DNA of 64,000 nucleotides from Symbiodinium natans (Eukaryota > Sar > Dinophyceae > Suessiales > Symbiodiniaceae). Location: NCBI GenBank assembly GCA_905221605.1, contig CAJNDS010000097.1:80985-144984 (forward strand). The letters run 5' to 3'. Below are positions 41,536 to 50,401 of this stretch, piece by piece. The notes under the pieces are model-generated. The model did not search any database. It was not told the origin of the DNA and saw only the letters and a program-made list of their open reading frames with translations. The stretch's first letter is position 1; each line of letters starts with the position of its first letter. The translations under genes and the position numbers were made by a program.

Positions 41536-41976
41536 ATGAGTATATTCCCTGAAATGGCGGCTAACATCCTCATTCGTCTCTGGGAAGTCTTTCTGATTTT
41601 GGAAGGCGAGTCTGCGACTTCTGAGGAGAGGAATTGGCGTTATGAAGAACTAGCCTGGGGGAGCCTTGAGGCTATACAAGCAACAACTGAAGCCTTGAGT
41701 GAAGGTCTTCTCTTGGACGCGTGGACGTTGCTCGCTGCCATGGAGGATTGGGAATGGACCACCAGACCGAGAATCCCACCTAGGCCACCTGTAAATGTGG
41801 GACGTCGCAATCATCGCGCGGTTCGGGGCGTGCTTGAACGGGCCCTAGCACAAATGCTGGCAGAACGGTATTTGTTAACGGCACAGTGGGCGGCTGCCGT
41901 CATCTCTGCCCTGGTGCAAAATAAGCATGGTTGGGAACGAACTTCTGCCCTCCATCCTCACATTTCGAGCAAATAG
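41536..41976 (+). CDS. Unknown helical protein, paralog of 42139-42711
   Basis: 146 codons, Trp/Glu-rich and helical: FLILEGESATSEERNW, LLLDAWTLLAAMEDWEW and a C-terminal LVQNKHGWER. The same order of features (EGPATTEQR, GLLMTSTLLTVIKNWE, LIKRKFGWFK) appears in the next frame downstream, so the two are tandem paralogs. Function unknown. No membrane segment or signal is evident. Confidence 0.4.
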   Translation: MSIFPEMAANILIRLWEVFLILEGESATSEERNWRYEELAWGSLEAIQATTEALSEGLLLDAWTLLAAMEDWEWTTRPRIPPRPPVNVGRRNHRAVRGVLERALAQMLAERYLLTAQWAAAVISALVQNKHGWERTSALHPHISSK

Positions 41977-42138
41977 GATAGCCTGCAGCATTCGAAGAAA
42001 TGAAAGCTACCCCGCTCACTATTTGTGGCCTTGGTAGGATTGCAGAGGCAAGGGAATATCGGCACACGCGCAGCCTATGACTTGAATATTGGTTTGGTTC
42101 AAGGTAAGTAATAGGAGCATTTCGGACGGGTCACGACC

Positions 42139-42711
42139 GTGCCCATCCAAAGTAGTATGACTGCCTACGCGGTGCTCCATGCCTCTAGGCTTGGACTATC
42201 CAAAACCTTCAGTTATGCAATTGGCACCATTGAGAGAGGCGTAGCCCTGGAGGATGCCCTTTTTCCTTCCATGGTGGCCCACTCCCTTATTCACTTGGTG
42301 GAGTATGAAGGGCCAGCAACCACGGAGCAGCGAGTGGCGCACACCAGGCAACATTTTTGGGCATCGCTGGCGCATGGTGACTGCAGAATCGGGGTAAGCC
42401 GTATCATGGCACAACTTGACTACAACGGTTTGCTCATGACCAGTACCCTGCTGACGGTCATCAAGAACTGGGAGTCGGAATTTGGAGTGAACCCACCAGT
42501 CCTTAAACCCAACTTTTGCTGCAGGAAGAACCTGCAGGAATGGGCCAGAGTTTTGGTCCTAGCCCTTATCAAGCGCAAGTTCGGCTGGTTCAAGCATGCT
42601 CATTGCTACGAGTCATGCCCCCGATGGCTTGGGAAAAAGCCAGAGAACTTCAACTTTTTGGGCATTTCCCGAACAACTATGTATGGCCTTGGTAGCTCTG
42701 AACCTGTTTAA
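42139..42711 (+). CDS. Unknown helical protein, paralog of 41536-41976
   Basis: 190 codons. It aligns by eye with the preceding frame over about 110 residues and has a longer N-terminus and a Cys/His-containing C-terminus. Nearby non-coding sequence also recurs: GGCCTTGGTAG occurs at about 42027 and 42686, supporting a segmental duplication. No known domain. Confidence 0.4.
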   Translation: MPIQSSMTAYAVLHASRLGLSKTFSYAIGTIERGVALEDALFPSMVAHSLIHLVEYEGPATTEQRVAHTRQHFWASLAHGDCRIGVSRIMAQLDYNGLLMTSTLLTVIKNWESEFGVNPPVLKPNFCCRKNLQEWARVLVLALIKRKFGWFKHAHCYESCPRWLGKKPENFNFLGISRTTMYGLGSSEPV

Positions 42712-43292
42712 GCAAAAGTTGGGTAGATATGGTCAATGACCAATCCTCGAAGCCTAACTGGCCCTAAGCATTGACGGGCCCCTACGGGCGTCTTGTACAG
42801 ATCATGTCTGTCGCCGCTGGTGGTAGAATCACACCATAGTGCACTACTCTCCGAATAGGTGCCTGTCCCACGCTAGAAAGCAGCTAGGGCTGCCAATCAA
42901 ACGAATGTCCGGCGAAGCCTTGCCGACCATTCATGTACTATACTGCTTGCTCCAAGATCTCCTTGCTGTATGATTACGCCAAATGAGAGCGTGGAATTTG
43001 CATTAGCTGGGTTGAGGAACGTTGAGTCCTTGAGTTTCGCCCTTTCGCCTGGGCTCTCGCATGTATTCGAGCATTGAAGGAAATGAGAAACTCAAACCCG
43101 AACTCAAGTCTGCTCAACCCCTTTGGGGTGCATGCGGTAGCTGAGCGGTAGCTGTGGTAAACCAGCCTTTGGACCTCCAACGCGCTTTGGGTAACAGGCT
43201 TGTGCCAAACCCCAGCTGGCCGGTAGCTCGTGCCATCTGTGCGTGTGAGCAAGGAGATTTTATCCCTTGCTGCTCTGCAGTGCAACAAATAG
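42712..43292. other. No recognisable gene
   Basis: About 580 bases without a convincing frame or repeat. It separates the paralog pair from the next open frames. Confidence 0.5.
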
Positions 43293-43634
43293 TGTTTCAC
43301 ATCAAAGGTCGAGACGGCTTCGTCCTCTGAGGACCCACCGCCCAGGACAGAGGCTTCCAGTCCCACAGGAAAGGCTCCTGAGGACCAAGAGGTCTTCGAC
43401 CTCAAAGAAAGACTGGGTCTGGAATACACGATCCAGCCCTTGCTCGTTAGGCACTACACGGAAAACCCTCCGAGCGAGGGGGAACTCGACCCTTACAAAA
43501 GGGCCAAATACAAGCTCATTCAATTGGCCAGAAACTGCAAAACCCGCAACGACTGGGTGTATCACGTTCAATTTCTGCTTGCGGAGCCTGACCGGTCTTG
43601 CTGGCTTGCTGAGCTTAACCGGCTACAGAAATAA
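43293..43634 (+). CDS. Possible exon, unknown product
   Basis: A 114-codon frame without ATG, opening after a TAG at 43290. Composition is protein-like: acidic Ser/Pro-rich start, then DLKERLGLEYTIQPLLVRHY and LIQLARNCKTRNDWVYHVQF, ending at a TAA. No domain recognised. The missing start suggests an internal exon or a truncated gene. Confidence 0.35.
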   Translation, partial: CFTSKVETASSSEDPPPRTEASSPTGKAPEDQEVFDLKERLGLEYTIQPLLVRHYTENPPSEGELDPYKRAKYKLIQLARNCKTRNDWVYHVQFLLAEPDRSCWLAELNRLQK

Positions 43635-43743
43635 ACTCGAGCTGCTGCTCTCCTGATACGAGTGGGCCCAGGTTCACTTCTTATGGCAGCCCAGTGAGCG
43701 GACCAAGCCTGGCCCCCGGCGAATCACCTCATGCCCATTCCGA

Positions 43744-44094
43744 TTGATCTCCCACCTCGTGTACATAGATCTTGGGATTGAACCCTATCAAGACAGGGCC
43801 TCCGAAGCTTTCCATGACCCGTCGGATTGTACGCTGTTTGCACACATGCTGCGAATTGTCGAACTGGCCGGCACTTGCAAAATCGCACTCACTCTCCGCA
43901 GCAATACAGGCAGGCCATTGCAGGTGGTACACGCAACGGAATGGATCCGGCAATGTGAGAGCCTGCGGATTTTCGCAATCCCCTTCGTCTTTCGCTGGTT
44001 CAGCCGGCGTATCTGTCAATACGGGAGATGGTGGCGGTGTCTAGGCCATGGCTGGGAGCAGCTTTTTGCGGCCGGGGCGTCATTCAACTCCTAA
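43744..44094 (+). CDS. Unknown short ORF
   Basis: 116 codons with a mixed hydrophobic and charged composition and no motif that I recognise. It overlaps the start of the next frame. It may be an exon of the same unit, or chance. Confidence 0.25.
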   Translation: MISHLVYIDLGIEPYQDRASEAFHDPSDCTLFAHMLRIVELAGTCKIALTLRSNTGRPLQVVHATEWIRQCESLRIFAIPFVFRWFSRRICQYGRWWRCLGHGWEQLFAAGASFNS

Positions 44095-45122
44095 CGGAAC
44101 CCTGTTACCAGCACACCCAGGCCCATCGAGTCATTGCATCCATGGGGGAGTACTTCCTTTCCATTACAGGGCCCCGCGCGCTGCGTATGCTACATCTCAC
44201 CAAAAGCCAATTTAGGAGCACTAAGTGCGAAGGCATGCCACCGAGAGCGCAGGGCTCTGTCAGAGATAGCATGGTAAATGAACTAAGAACTCCGCTCTTC
44301 GAGTGGCCAATTCAAATTGAGTTGCCTTTCTTTGTCAGAGCCCATCATATAGGCAGATTCTTGCCTCGTACACATCGAGCGCAAGCTCTGGAGGGCATGG
44401 AAGGCAATGGAGGGAGGGACAACTCACGAGTGGACAAGCCCTGTGTCCGGGGCGATGTAGTCACGATGGTCCTAGCTCACACTGCACTTCAGGGTAAGGT
44501 GGCTATACGCTTCTCTTGGAACTTAGCCCGGGCCCCTTATACAGCAGGATGCTGGCTGCTTCCTTTTCCCGCGCACATTGAGTATATCTTGCTCCCGCAC
44601 ATCGCTGCGCAATATGCATATGCTGTTCGGGTGACAAGTATGAAGGTCCTGGTCATTCAGGGGGAGAGCTTAGATGAAGTGCCACACTCACTTTGCTTAG
44701 CTGACTGGCCTATAGGCACTCCCTTCCTGGTCAGGTCTTGCCCCAGCGAATCTCTGCGACTGGCACTACCTCGCGGCTCTAAAAGCTTGTGTATCTGCAA
44801 CCCCACCGATTTCCCGGGACGAGCCCTCTATGTGGAACCAAGCTTGGGTCTTCCACTGACACTCCTGCAAGTAATGGTCGTACAGGCCATGAGAGATAGG
44901 AGTGGCTATCGAGAGTGCAGATCCTTCTTGCTCACCGCAACCGTGGGTCCCATTCCGAGCCAGACTCGGCTATTGGGCGAATGTTTTGCCGATCAAACGA
45001 ATATCCTCATGGCACTTCCTTGCGCCACACCTGAGGATGTCGTTACCGAATTCTTTTTCCCGCCAGAGCCTGGAATAGGCAACCGTGAGCCCGAACGGAC
45101 GCCGGGTTTCAAGGCCTGCTAG
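44028..45122 (+). CDS. Unknown 364-residue protein
   Basis: The longest frame in this part of the + strand; a better start may be MGEYFLSITGPRALRML near 44142. It is rich in beta-type hydrophobic segments (AIRFSWNLARAPYTAGCWLL, TSMKVLVIQGES) and has scattered Cys, but no recognisable domain, signal peptide or clear membrane helix. Base use resembles the neighbouring frames on this strand, which together suggest a multi-part coding unit of unknown origin at 40.9-45.5 kb. Confidence 0.4.
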   Translation: MVAVSRPWLGAAFCGRGVIQLLTEPCYQHTQAHRVIASMGEYFLSITGPRALRMLHLTKSQFRSTKCEGMPPRAQGSVRDSMVNELRTPLFEWPIQIELPFFVRAHHIGRFLPRTHRAQALEGMEGNGGRDNSRVDKPCVRGDVVTMVLAHTALQGKVAIRFSWNLARAPYTAGCWLLPFPAHIEYILLPHIAAQYAYAVRVTSMKVLVIQGESLDEVPHSLCLADWPIGTPFLVRSCPSESLRLALPRGSKSLCICNPTDFPGRALYVEPSLGLPLTLLQVMVVQAMRDRSGYRECRSFLLTATVGPIPSQTRLLGECFADQTNILMALPCATPEDVVTEFFFPPEPGIGNREPERTPGFKAC

Positions 45123-45516
45123 CCAAGGCCCTTTGTGCATGTCAGGCTGCAAGCCTAGCCCACCGGCTGCTATAACGGCCCAAGCACCGGGGAGTCTGTC
45201 TCCCTGCTTTGTAGCGATTAACCCTGACCCGCAGGTTGGATTCGCGAAGCCTTGCGAATCGGCGCAAATCCTTGAGCACCTAGCTGAGGAGTCGGCCTGG
45301 AATGATGTGGATACTTGTGACGTGTCAGTTTCCCTTGTACTTAACAAATCAGTTCAATCGGAGATGCCTCGGCCTTTTGTTTCACAACGGCTGACCCGCA
45401 AAGCGTTGCAAAAGTTGCTGCTCGGCTGCCGTAGGGATGCATTCTCAGGCTCGCCTGCTGTGGGCCAGCTTGCTGCTTCGCTTGTTGTTGTGTATTGCGA
45501 CTCGTTTCTTCGGTAA
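45085..45516 (+). CDS. Unknown ORF overlapping the 364-residue frame
   Basis: 143 codons, plausible as protein in the second half (AQILEHLAEESAWNDVDTC, RLTRKALQKLLLGCRRDAF). It overlaps the end of the previous frame by 38 bases in another phase, so it may be a frameshifted continuation. No domain recognised. Confidence 0.3.
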   Translation: MSPNGRRVSRPASQGPLCMSGCKPSPPAAITAQAPGSLSPCFVAINPDPQVGFAKPCESAQILEHLAEESAWNDVDTCDVSVSLVLNKSVQSEMPRPFVSQRLTRKALQKLLLGCRRDAFSGSPAVGQLAASLVVVYCDSFLR

Positions 45517-46691
45517 ACGGCATGACACACACGCGCCCCTTTTTGGGTCATACCCTCGTTGTCCCTTTGCTGCTTATGCGGCTCCCGACGCTGCTGGCGC
45601 TGAAAGGACTCTGTGGCTTCGACTTGCACTGCCTGAACAGGCAGGCATCCCAGTTATCCCAGCAGGTCGGGTGTTGCTTAGGGTCGCCCCTGCGCACGCC
45701 CTTGATTAAGCAAAACGGCGACGTGGGAGTCTTGCGAGCTTCTCAAGGACAGGCTGCACAGTTTCTATGTTGAGCAACTCATTAGGAGGCCTAAGCCTGA
45801 AAGCAGATCACAGGCTTCCTGGGGCAAAATCCTTTACAGGTACCAAGAGGGCTTTGAGCGCCGCCTACAACAACTACACAGCGCACACAAGCCGATCTCA
45901 AGGAGGCGTTTGTGGTGTTTGGGACTGAAGATGTTGCAGGGAGTGCCATGCCTATGTGCGCGCAACACGCTTTCCTGCACGTGACTGTTGACACCCTTCG
46001 TTTGAGAGGGACCTTGAGGCGGCAGATGTGGATTTGCGGCATCTGCTGCACAGCTCAGACAGCGAAGCTGGAAGTGCTTCTGCAATTCCTGCAGCTTTGC
46101 AGGCCAGGCCGGCCCTTCAGCCTAGCCCAAGCTCTCAGAGTGGACAAAGAACCTTCCGCCGAGCATTGAGGCGCTCTTATGAGGTGATCAATTTGGAACA
46201 GGCGCCACCTACCCTCGACTGGGTAGGTGGTCAGATTACCCCATTGATCTTGACTGATGAAAAGAAGCTGATGGCGCTGGTTGCTCCGCGTTCCCCATAC
46301 ACCACCGTCGCATACTCGCATAGGTAGGGCTGTGGGGCTTGAGGCGGTTTGTAGGCTTTTGGTGAGGCTACGCTGCCTCTCTCTTGGGGTATGCAACACA
46401 TGATATCCCTAAGCCCAAGCTTCATGCCTGGTCCAAGCCTGGACCACGCTTTATAACCGCCGTCACCACCACATGCCTCCACCCGTCTGCTCAAGGTAGA
46501 GCGACTCGCAAAGCCACGCGAATCGCTTAGGCAGCCCGTGCCCCATGAGTCTCAGGAGCGAGTTGCGTGGCATTGCAATAGTGGTAGCGCACAGACCCAC
46601 CTATACCTTAAATGCAACGGTAGCAGGCAGGAGGATGCAACCTTGTGGACCCACTGAAAAATTCGGAGGTGGCTCCCGGGTCCGGGAAGCC
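45517..46691. other. No recognisable gene
   Basis: Only overlapping short frames. No repeats of note before the minisatellite at 46692. Confidence 0.5.
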
Positions 46692-46808
46692 ATAGGCTTC
46701 AGGTTCGCGATTTTACTCCCTGCTGCGCCCGTGGGTATAGGCTTCAGGTTCGCGATTTCTCTCCCTGGTGCTTCCGGGTCAGGGGAGCCCATAAGCGTCA
46801 GGATTCGC
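46692..46808. repeat. Short minisatellite, 45-bp unit
   Basis: A 22-base sequence containing GGCTTCAGGTTCGCGATTT is exact at 46692-46713 and 46737-46758, with a diverged third copy at about 46791-46808. Related GGGTCCGGG and GGGTCAGGG phrases lie between. Confidence 0.75.
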
Positions 46809-47038
46809 GCCTCTTCCCCCAGTTGTTTGCTCTCTGCTGCTCCCGTGGTGAAGCAGTCTCTCTTGAGCCTACCAGGCACAGCAGGGACAGGATTGTCCCT
46901 GCCGGTGTTCCAGGCACTTCTCCAGCAGGAACAGCACCGTCCGTAAATGCGCAGCCAAAGAAAGGGCAAGAAGTTGAAGTGGAAAGAGTGAAAAGGTGTA
47001 GAATCGACAGATGTCGGGCAAAAAAAAAGGTCGATCCG

Positions 47039-47424
47039 TGCAAGAGGCTTCTTGCAAGGCAGCCTGAATGGGACGCAAGAATGACGAGGGAGAAGATGGA
47101 GCCGTGCAAGAGTCGCGCAAGAGGCTTCTTGCAGGATCACCACCTAGTGGAAGAGGATGGAGCCGTGCAAAAGGCTTCTTGCAAGACCACCACGTAGAGG
47201 CAGCTGCACTAAAAGCTAAATCCTTGCAAGGGCTTCTTGCGAGGTGGAAGCTTAAATCACCACTAAGAGCAGCGGCAAGAAACGCAACGAAAGTGCGATA
47301 TCCTTGCAAGAGGCTTCTTGCGAGGTTCAAGCTTTTCATGGGCAACAAAACAGCAGAAAAGCTGTCGCGTTTTATGCACTCGCGAAGAGAAGAGGTTTTC
47401 TTGGACTTGCAAGAGGCTTCTTGC
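47039..47424. repeat. Iterated hairpin repeat
   Basis: Six copies of the palindrome TGCAAGAGGCTTCTTGCA (7-bp stem, 4-base loop) or close variants start at about 47039, 47117, 47166, 47225, 47305 and 47408. A further diverged copy lies at about 47610. Spacing is irregular at 49-103 bp. In several copies the flanks also repeat (GGATGGAGCCGTGCAA before, GAGGTNNAAGCTT after). Confidence 0.85.
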
Positions 47425-47698
47425 GAGGAGCCAAGCAGCAGTTCCTTTCCACATGCAAACTCTGGGCAGGAAAAGCTAACCCCGCTCAGAGCTTCAAACT
47501 GACCAGCTGTCTGGCAGGGGCGACTTGCCTACTTAAAGGTCCACGGAGCCTCTTCCTACGGGCCTCCCGACTCCTGACTGGGCATGCTGCAGCTTGGATG
47601 CCACAGAGCCTGCAAGTAGGCTTCCTTGCAACTGGGCCTGCGCTTAGCGTGTCTAGTCTCCAGGTTCTCAAGCGTACGGAGGTGGGTTGTTGCTAAGT
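47425..47698. other. No recognisable gene
   Basis: Continuation of the repeat-rich spacer, with one diverged copy of the hairpin repeat and no coding signal. Confidence 0.5.
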
Positions 47699-47885
47699 GG
47701 GAATGGTGGGTGTAATGTCAGTAATGGTGGTGTTGGGGAACAGTGGGTGATGGTGGGTCTTGGTGGGTGGTGGTGGGTAACGGTGTGTGGGTAAATGGTG
47801 AGTCATGGTGTTTCAGAGTGGGCAATGCTGGGAGCGGCGCTTGATTGTGGTGGTGGGAAATCGTAGGTCGCACAATGGTGGGTGC
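47699..47885. repeat. GGTGGGT-rich simple repeat
   Basis: G/T-rich + strand with many GGTGGGT, GGTGGTG and AATGGTG phrases in irregular order. Closely spaced G-runs could form quadruplexes. It abuts the truncated end of the recombinase relic at 47951. Confidence 0.75.
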
Positions 47886-47950
47886 TGGGGACCCCTTAAG
47901 CAAAAAAACCCTTCAGCCCTTCATTCTGGCTCCAGCCAGACGGGGCAAGG

Positions 47951-49538
47951 TCAAAAGGAAGACTGGAAAAAAGGGCGAGGTTCACTTAGATGATGAGGTT
48001 GAAATAAAGACACAAGGTCGGAGCCCGAAGACGACGCCATGTCATCCTCGGAGTGAGGTGGATCCTCCTCATCGGACCTCTCACATTCCTCTGCCAGCTG
48101 TTGCCCTCTTGGGTTGTCAGGCATGAACTTCCCAGAGCGGACCTCACGCAGCATCGACGCCATGGCCCTGAGGGGGGCCGACTGAGCATCGACTTCATAG
48201 ATGAGCTCCGTGCCCACACCGGCAGACTTCGAAGTATGATAGCCTAAGATGGCCCTTTGGTCCCTTGGCAGACCACGTTTGCTGGCCCATGAGAGGATTG
48301 TTCTTTTGCACGAATGCGTACCCACATTGTTCAAGTACTCATCGGGGCCCACTCCCTGGGCAAGCAGGCTCCTGAGCCACACACAAGCCTGGTCGCACGG
48401 CAGAGGCACATTCCTCCAGGTCCCGTTGGAACCCGGACACGGCAGGAGGGGCAAATCCTCGTGGATACGAATCCCACATGCTTCCATGACATCGATCCAA
48501 GCATCGGCCCACCTGAGACCCGACAGACCCAAAGCACAAGCTGCCATCGGCAAGAACCTAACCTTCCTCTCGAGGGAGAAGCTGGTCTTGCTCCTCGAAA
48601 CGTGGACCTCGAGATACGCTGATATCAGGCGCACAAAAAGGAGCTTGCACACACGCTGGGCATCGGAGAACCTGGCTCTCGCGTGCACTAGGAAAAGGAA
48701 AAAGCCCGCTGCCATCCTATCCTGCAGGGACCTCCCTTCAAGACCACAGCAAATTCTCTCAAGCAGCGCAACATGTTCGACTTTCAAGGGGGTTTCGTTG
48801 AAGGAGCTTCCTCTTCTGCAAGAAAAGCCGAGCTGCCAGGCCCCGAACACGACCCGACTCCAAAATCTCGTCAACACCCTTCAAGCCCACAACATACTTT
48901 GCGAAGGCAAAAGCGGAGAGAACACTCTTCAAGGAAGTCGGTGCAGCTTTGTCCTTCGCATCATCGAAGTAAGCATACACAAGAGGCTCAGCGGCAGGAA
49001 AAACTATCGCAGTCTTGCCCGAAGCCCAGGCAACATACCTCATAAGAGCATTCGCACGCGAGTGCAAAGTAGACGTTGCTTTCACTGCCAAGGCATCTGC
49101 CACGCTGTTAAGAAAAGGACCAGTACCCAACCCTGCTGCCTTCGAAGCATGGAAATCACGTGCAAGTCCAAAGGCAAGGGGCTCAACAAGAATGATGCGC
49201 TGCCACTTCGCAACAGCAAGGCTGCGTTCCTCACTCTGGAGATCAATCCAAGCCTTGGGGTTCGAGTCGTACTTGCTGAAACGAGCCATCTTTTCAGCAA
49301 TCTTAACAAGTCCAGAAGACTTAGAAAAAGGCTCGGAACCCTCATCTGATTCAGGCTTCTCAAGTTCACACAAAGGCAAGGGACCTCTAGGAACCAGCTT
49401 TCTCTTTGCCGGCTGACTCACAAGGCCAATCTCCCAGGGTTGCTGCCACACGCTAGCATGATCCCTCAGGCATGACTGCAAGTGCAGGGAATACTCAGTG
49501 TGATTATCAAAAGCCATGAATGCCCAAAACCGGGACAC
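47951..49538 (-). pseudogene. Second tyrosine recombinase, one frameshift
   Basis: Two overlapping frames make one enzyme. 48759-49538 holds the helical N-terminal DNA-binding part (RANALMRYVAWASGKTAIVF). 47951-48877 holds the catalytic domain: box I Arg in HARARFSDAQ, HSCK in place of HxxR, GYH for the third His, and Tyr in LIYEVD as nucleophile. The break is at a run of five C on the minus strand (48788-48792): one base fewer would join the frames. This may be a real mutation, an assembly error or a +1 frameshift site. An acidic tail follows (about 48100-48000), but the His/Cys cluster found in the other recombinases is missing. There is no gag or pol of its own nearby, so it looks like a fragment of a third element. 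Confidence 0.8.
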
Positions 49539-50027
49539 ACCCCCCTTTCACTCACGGAATTTGGGCAGGCAAGAGGCAACGCACTGAGGGCCGAGCAGGG
49601 CTCAAGAAGTCAGTGTCAAATGAAGGCTCAAACAAGTATGCGGCCAGCGCGCAACAGCCACGAGGGAAGCCCAAGAGCCTTGAGGGAGAAAGAGGAGCAA
49701 GCGAGCTCCGTCGGAGCGGCTGAGTAAAACGCCGCGAAGGTTACCCTCCAAGATGTACGTATACAAATTGGGGCTTTCTTGGGAGTACTCAAGAAGGCGG
49801 TCGAAGTAGAACGAACGCGGGCGCAAACGAAGTACAAGGAAAGTTGCAGGCTCAGGATGCTGAAGAGGCTCGGAAGCCTCGGACTCGCTGCTCCCACTGG
49901 GGGAAGAAAGCATCCGCCACCCCCGCGGGGTGGCTTGCACGGGCCCTAACGGCACTGGTTGAAAGGGGGCCCGTTTGGAAAAGAAGAACCTGTTGAGGAC
50001 CCGCAGAGTTACTCAAGAACTGGGCCC

Positions 50028-50067
50028 AAAGAAATTTCCTTGCTTTGCTGACTGCTGAGCCAAGCTT
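50028..50067 (-). repeat. 40-bp direct repeat, copy with leader relic
   Basis: Identical to 50172-50211, 144 bases apart. On the minus strand this copy is preceded directly by spliced-leader sequence; the leader's terminal AAG coincides with the first three bases of the repeat. Confidence 0.9.
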
Positions 50068-50080
50068 GAGCCAAAATGGC
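50065..50080 (-). other. Dinoflagellate spliced-leader relic
   Basis: The minus strand reads GCCATTTTGGCTCAAG, identical to the last 16 bases of the 22-base dinoflagellate spliced leader. A chance exact match in a window of this size is expected about three times in 100,000. Genomic leader relics mark mRNAs that were trans-spliced, reverse-transcribed and reinserted. The six 5' leader bases are absent, which fits incomplete reverse transcription or a second use of the leader's internal AG. Confidence 0.85.
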
Positions 50081-50171
50081 GTGGCCTGCACCATGGCACA
50101 TGTAGTGCCATCGGCCCTCTGACACAACTGATGTGTCGGCCCCGTTTATCTCCCCGGGTTGGGAGGGTGGG

Positions 50172-50211
50172 AAAGAAATTTCCTTGCTTTGCTGACTGCT
50201 GAGCCAAGCTT
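50172..50211 (-). repeat. 40-bp direct repeat, copy with candidate acceptor
   Basis: Same 40 bases as 50028-50067. On the minus strand it reads CCAAAG then CTTGGCTCAG. The AG lies exactly where the leader joins in the other copy, so this may be a trans-splice acceptor and the source of the reinserted copy. Confidence 0.7.
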
Positions 50212-50401
50212 TGGAATGCAAGCGAAATTTCAATCACAAATTTAAACAATCCTGAAAAACACATGTCCCAAGAATGTGTCATGCATGCATAAGCAAAATG
50301 CTGGTGAATATTAAAATTCCAAACTTTTTGTTCTGGCCCAAAATTGCTTAAAGATACTCTCCGACAAACAATTTTGGTTTTGGTGCAACTATAAGGCAAC
50401 G

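Larger units (their letters stand above)
49539..50401. other. Spacer holding duplicated segment and spliced-leader relic
   Basis: Lies between the truncated pol of element 2 and the second recombinase. No gene is called. It contains the 40-bp duplication and the leader relic described separately. RNase H sequence stops abruptly at 50402, so a junction between elements lies here. Confidence 0.6.

Noticed and set aside
47039-47424. CRISPR-like array because palindromic repeats are spaced by 49-103 bases
   Set aside because: Spacing is irregular, repeats vary, flanks are partly repeated too, there are no cas-like genes, and the context is eukaryotic.
48249-49349. 366-codon + strand frame opposite the second recombinase
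   Set aside because: The minus strand encodes clear recombinase motifs there; the plus frame is a shadow without a domain.
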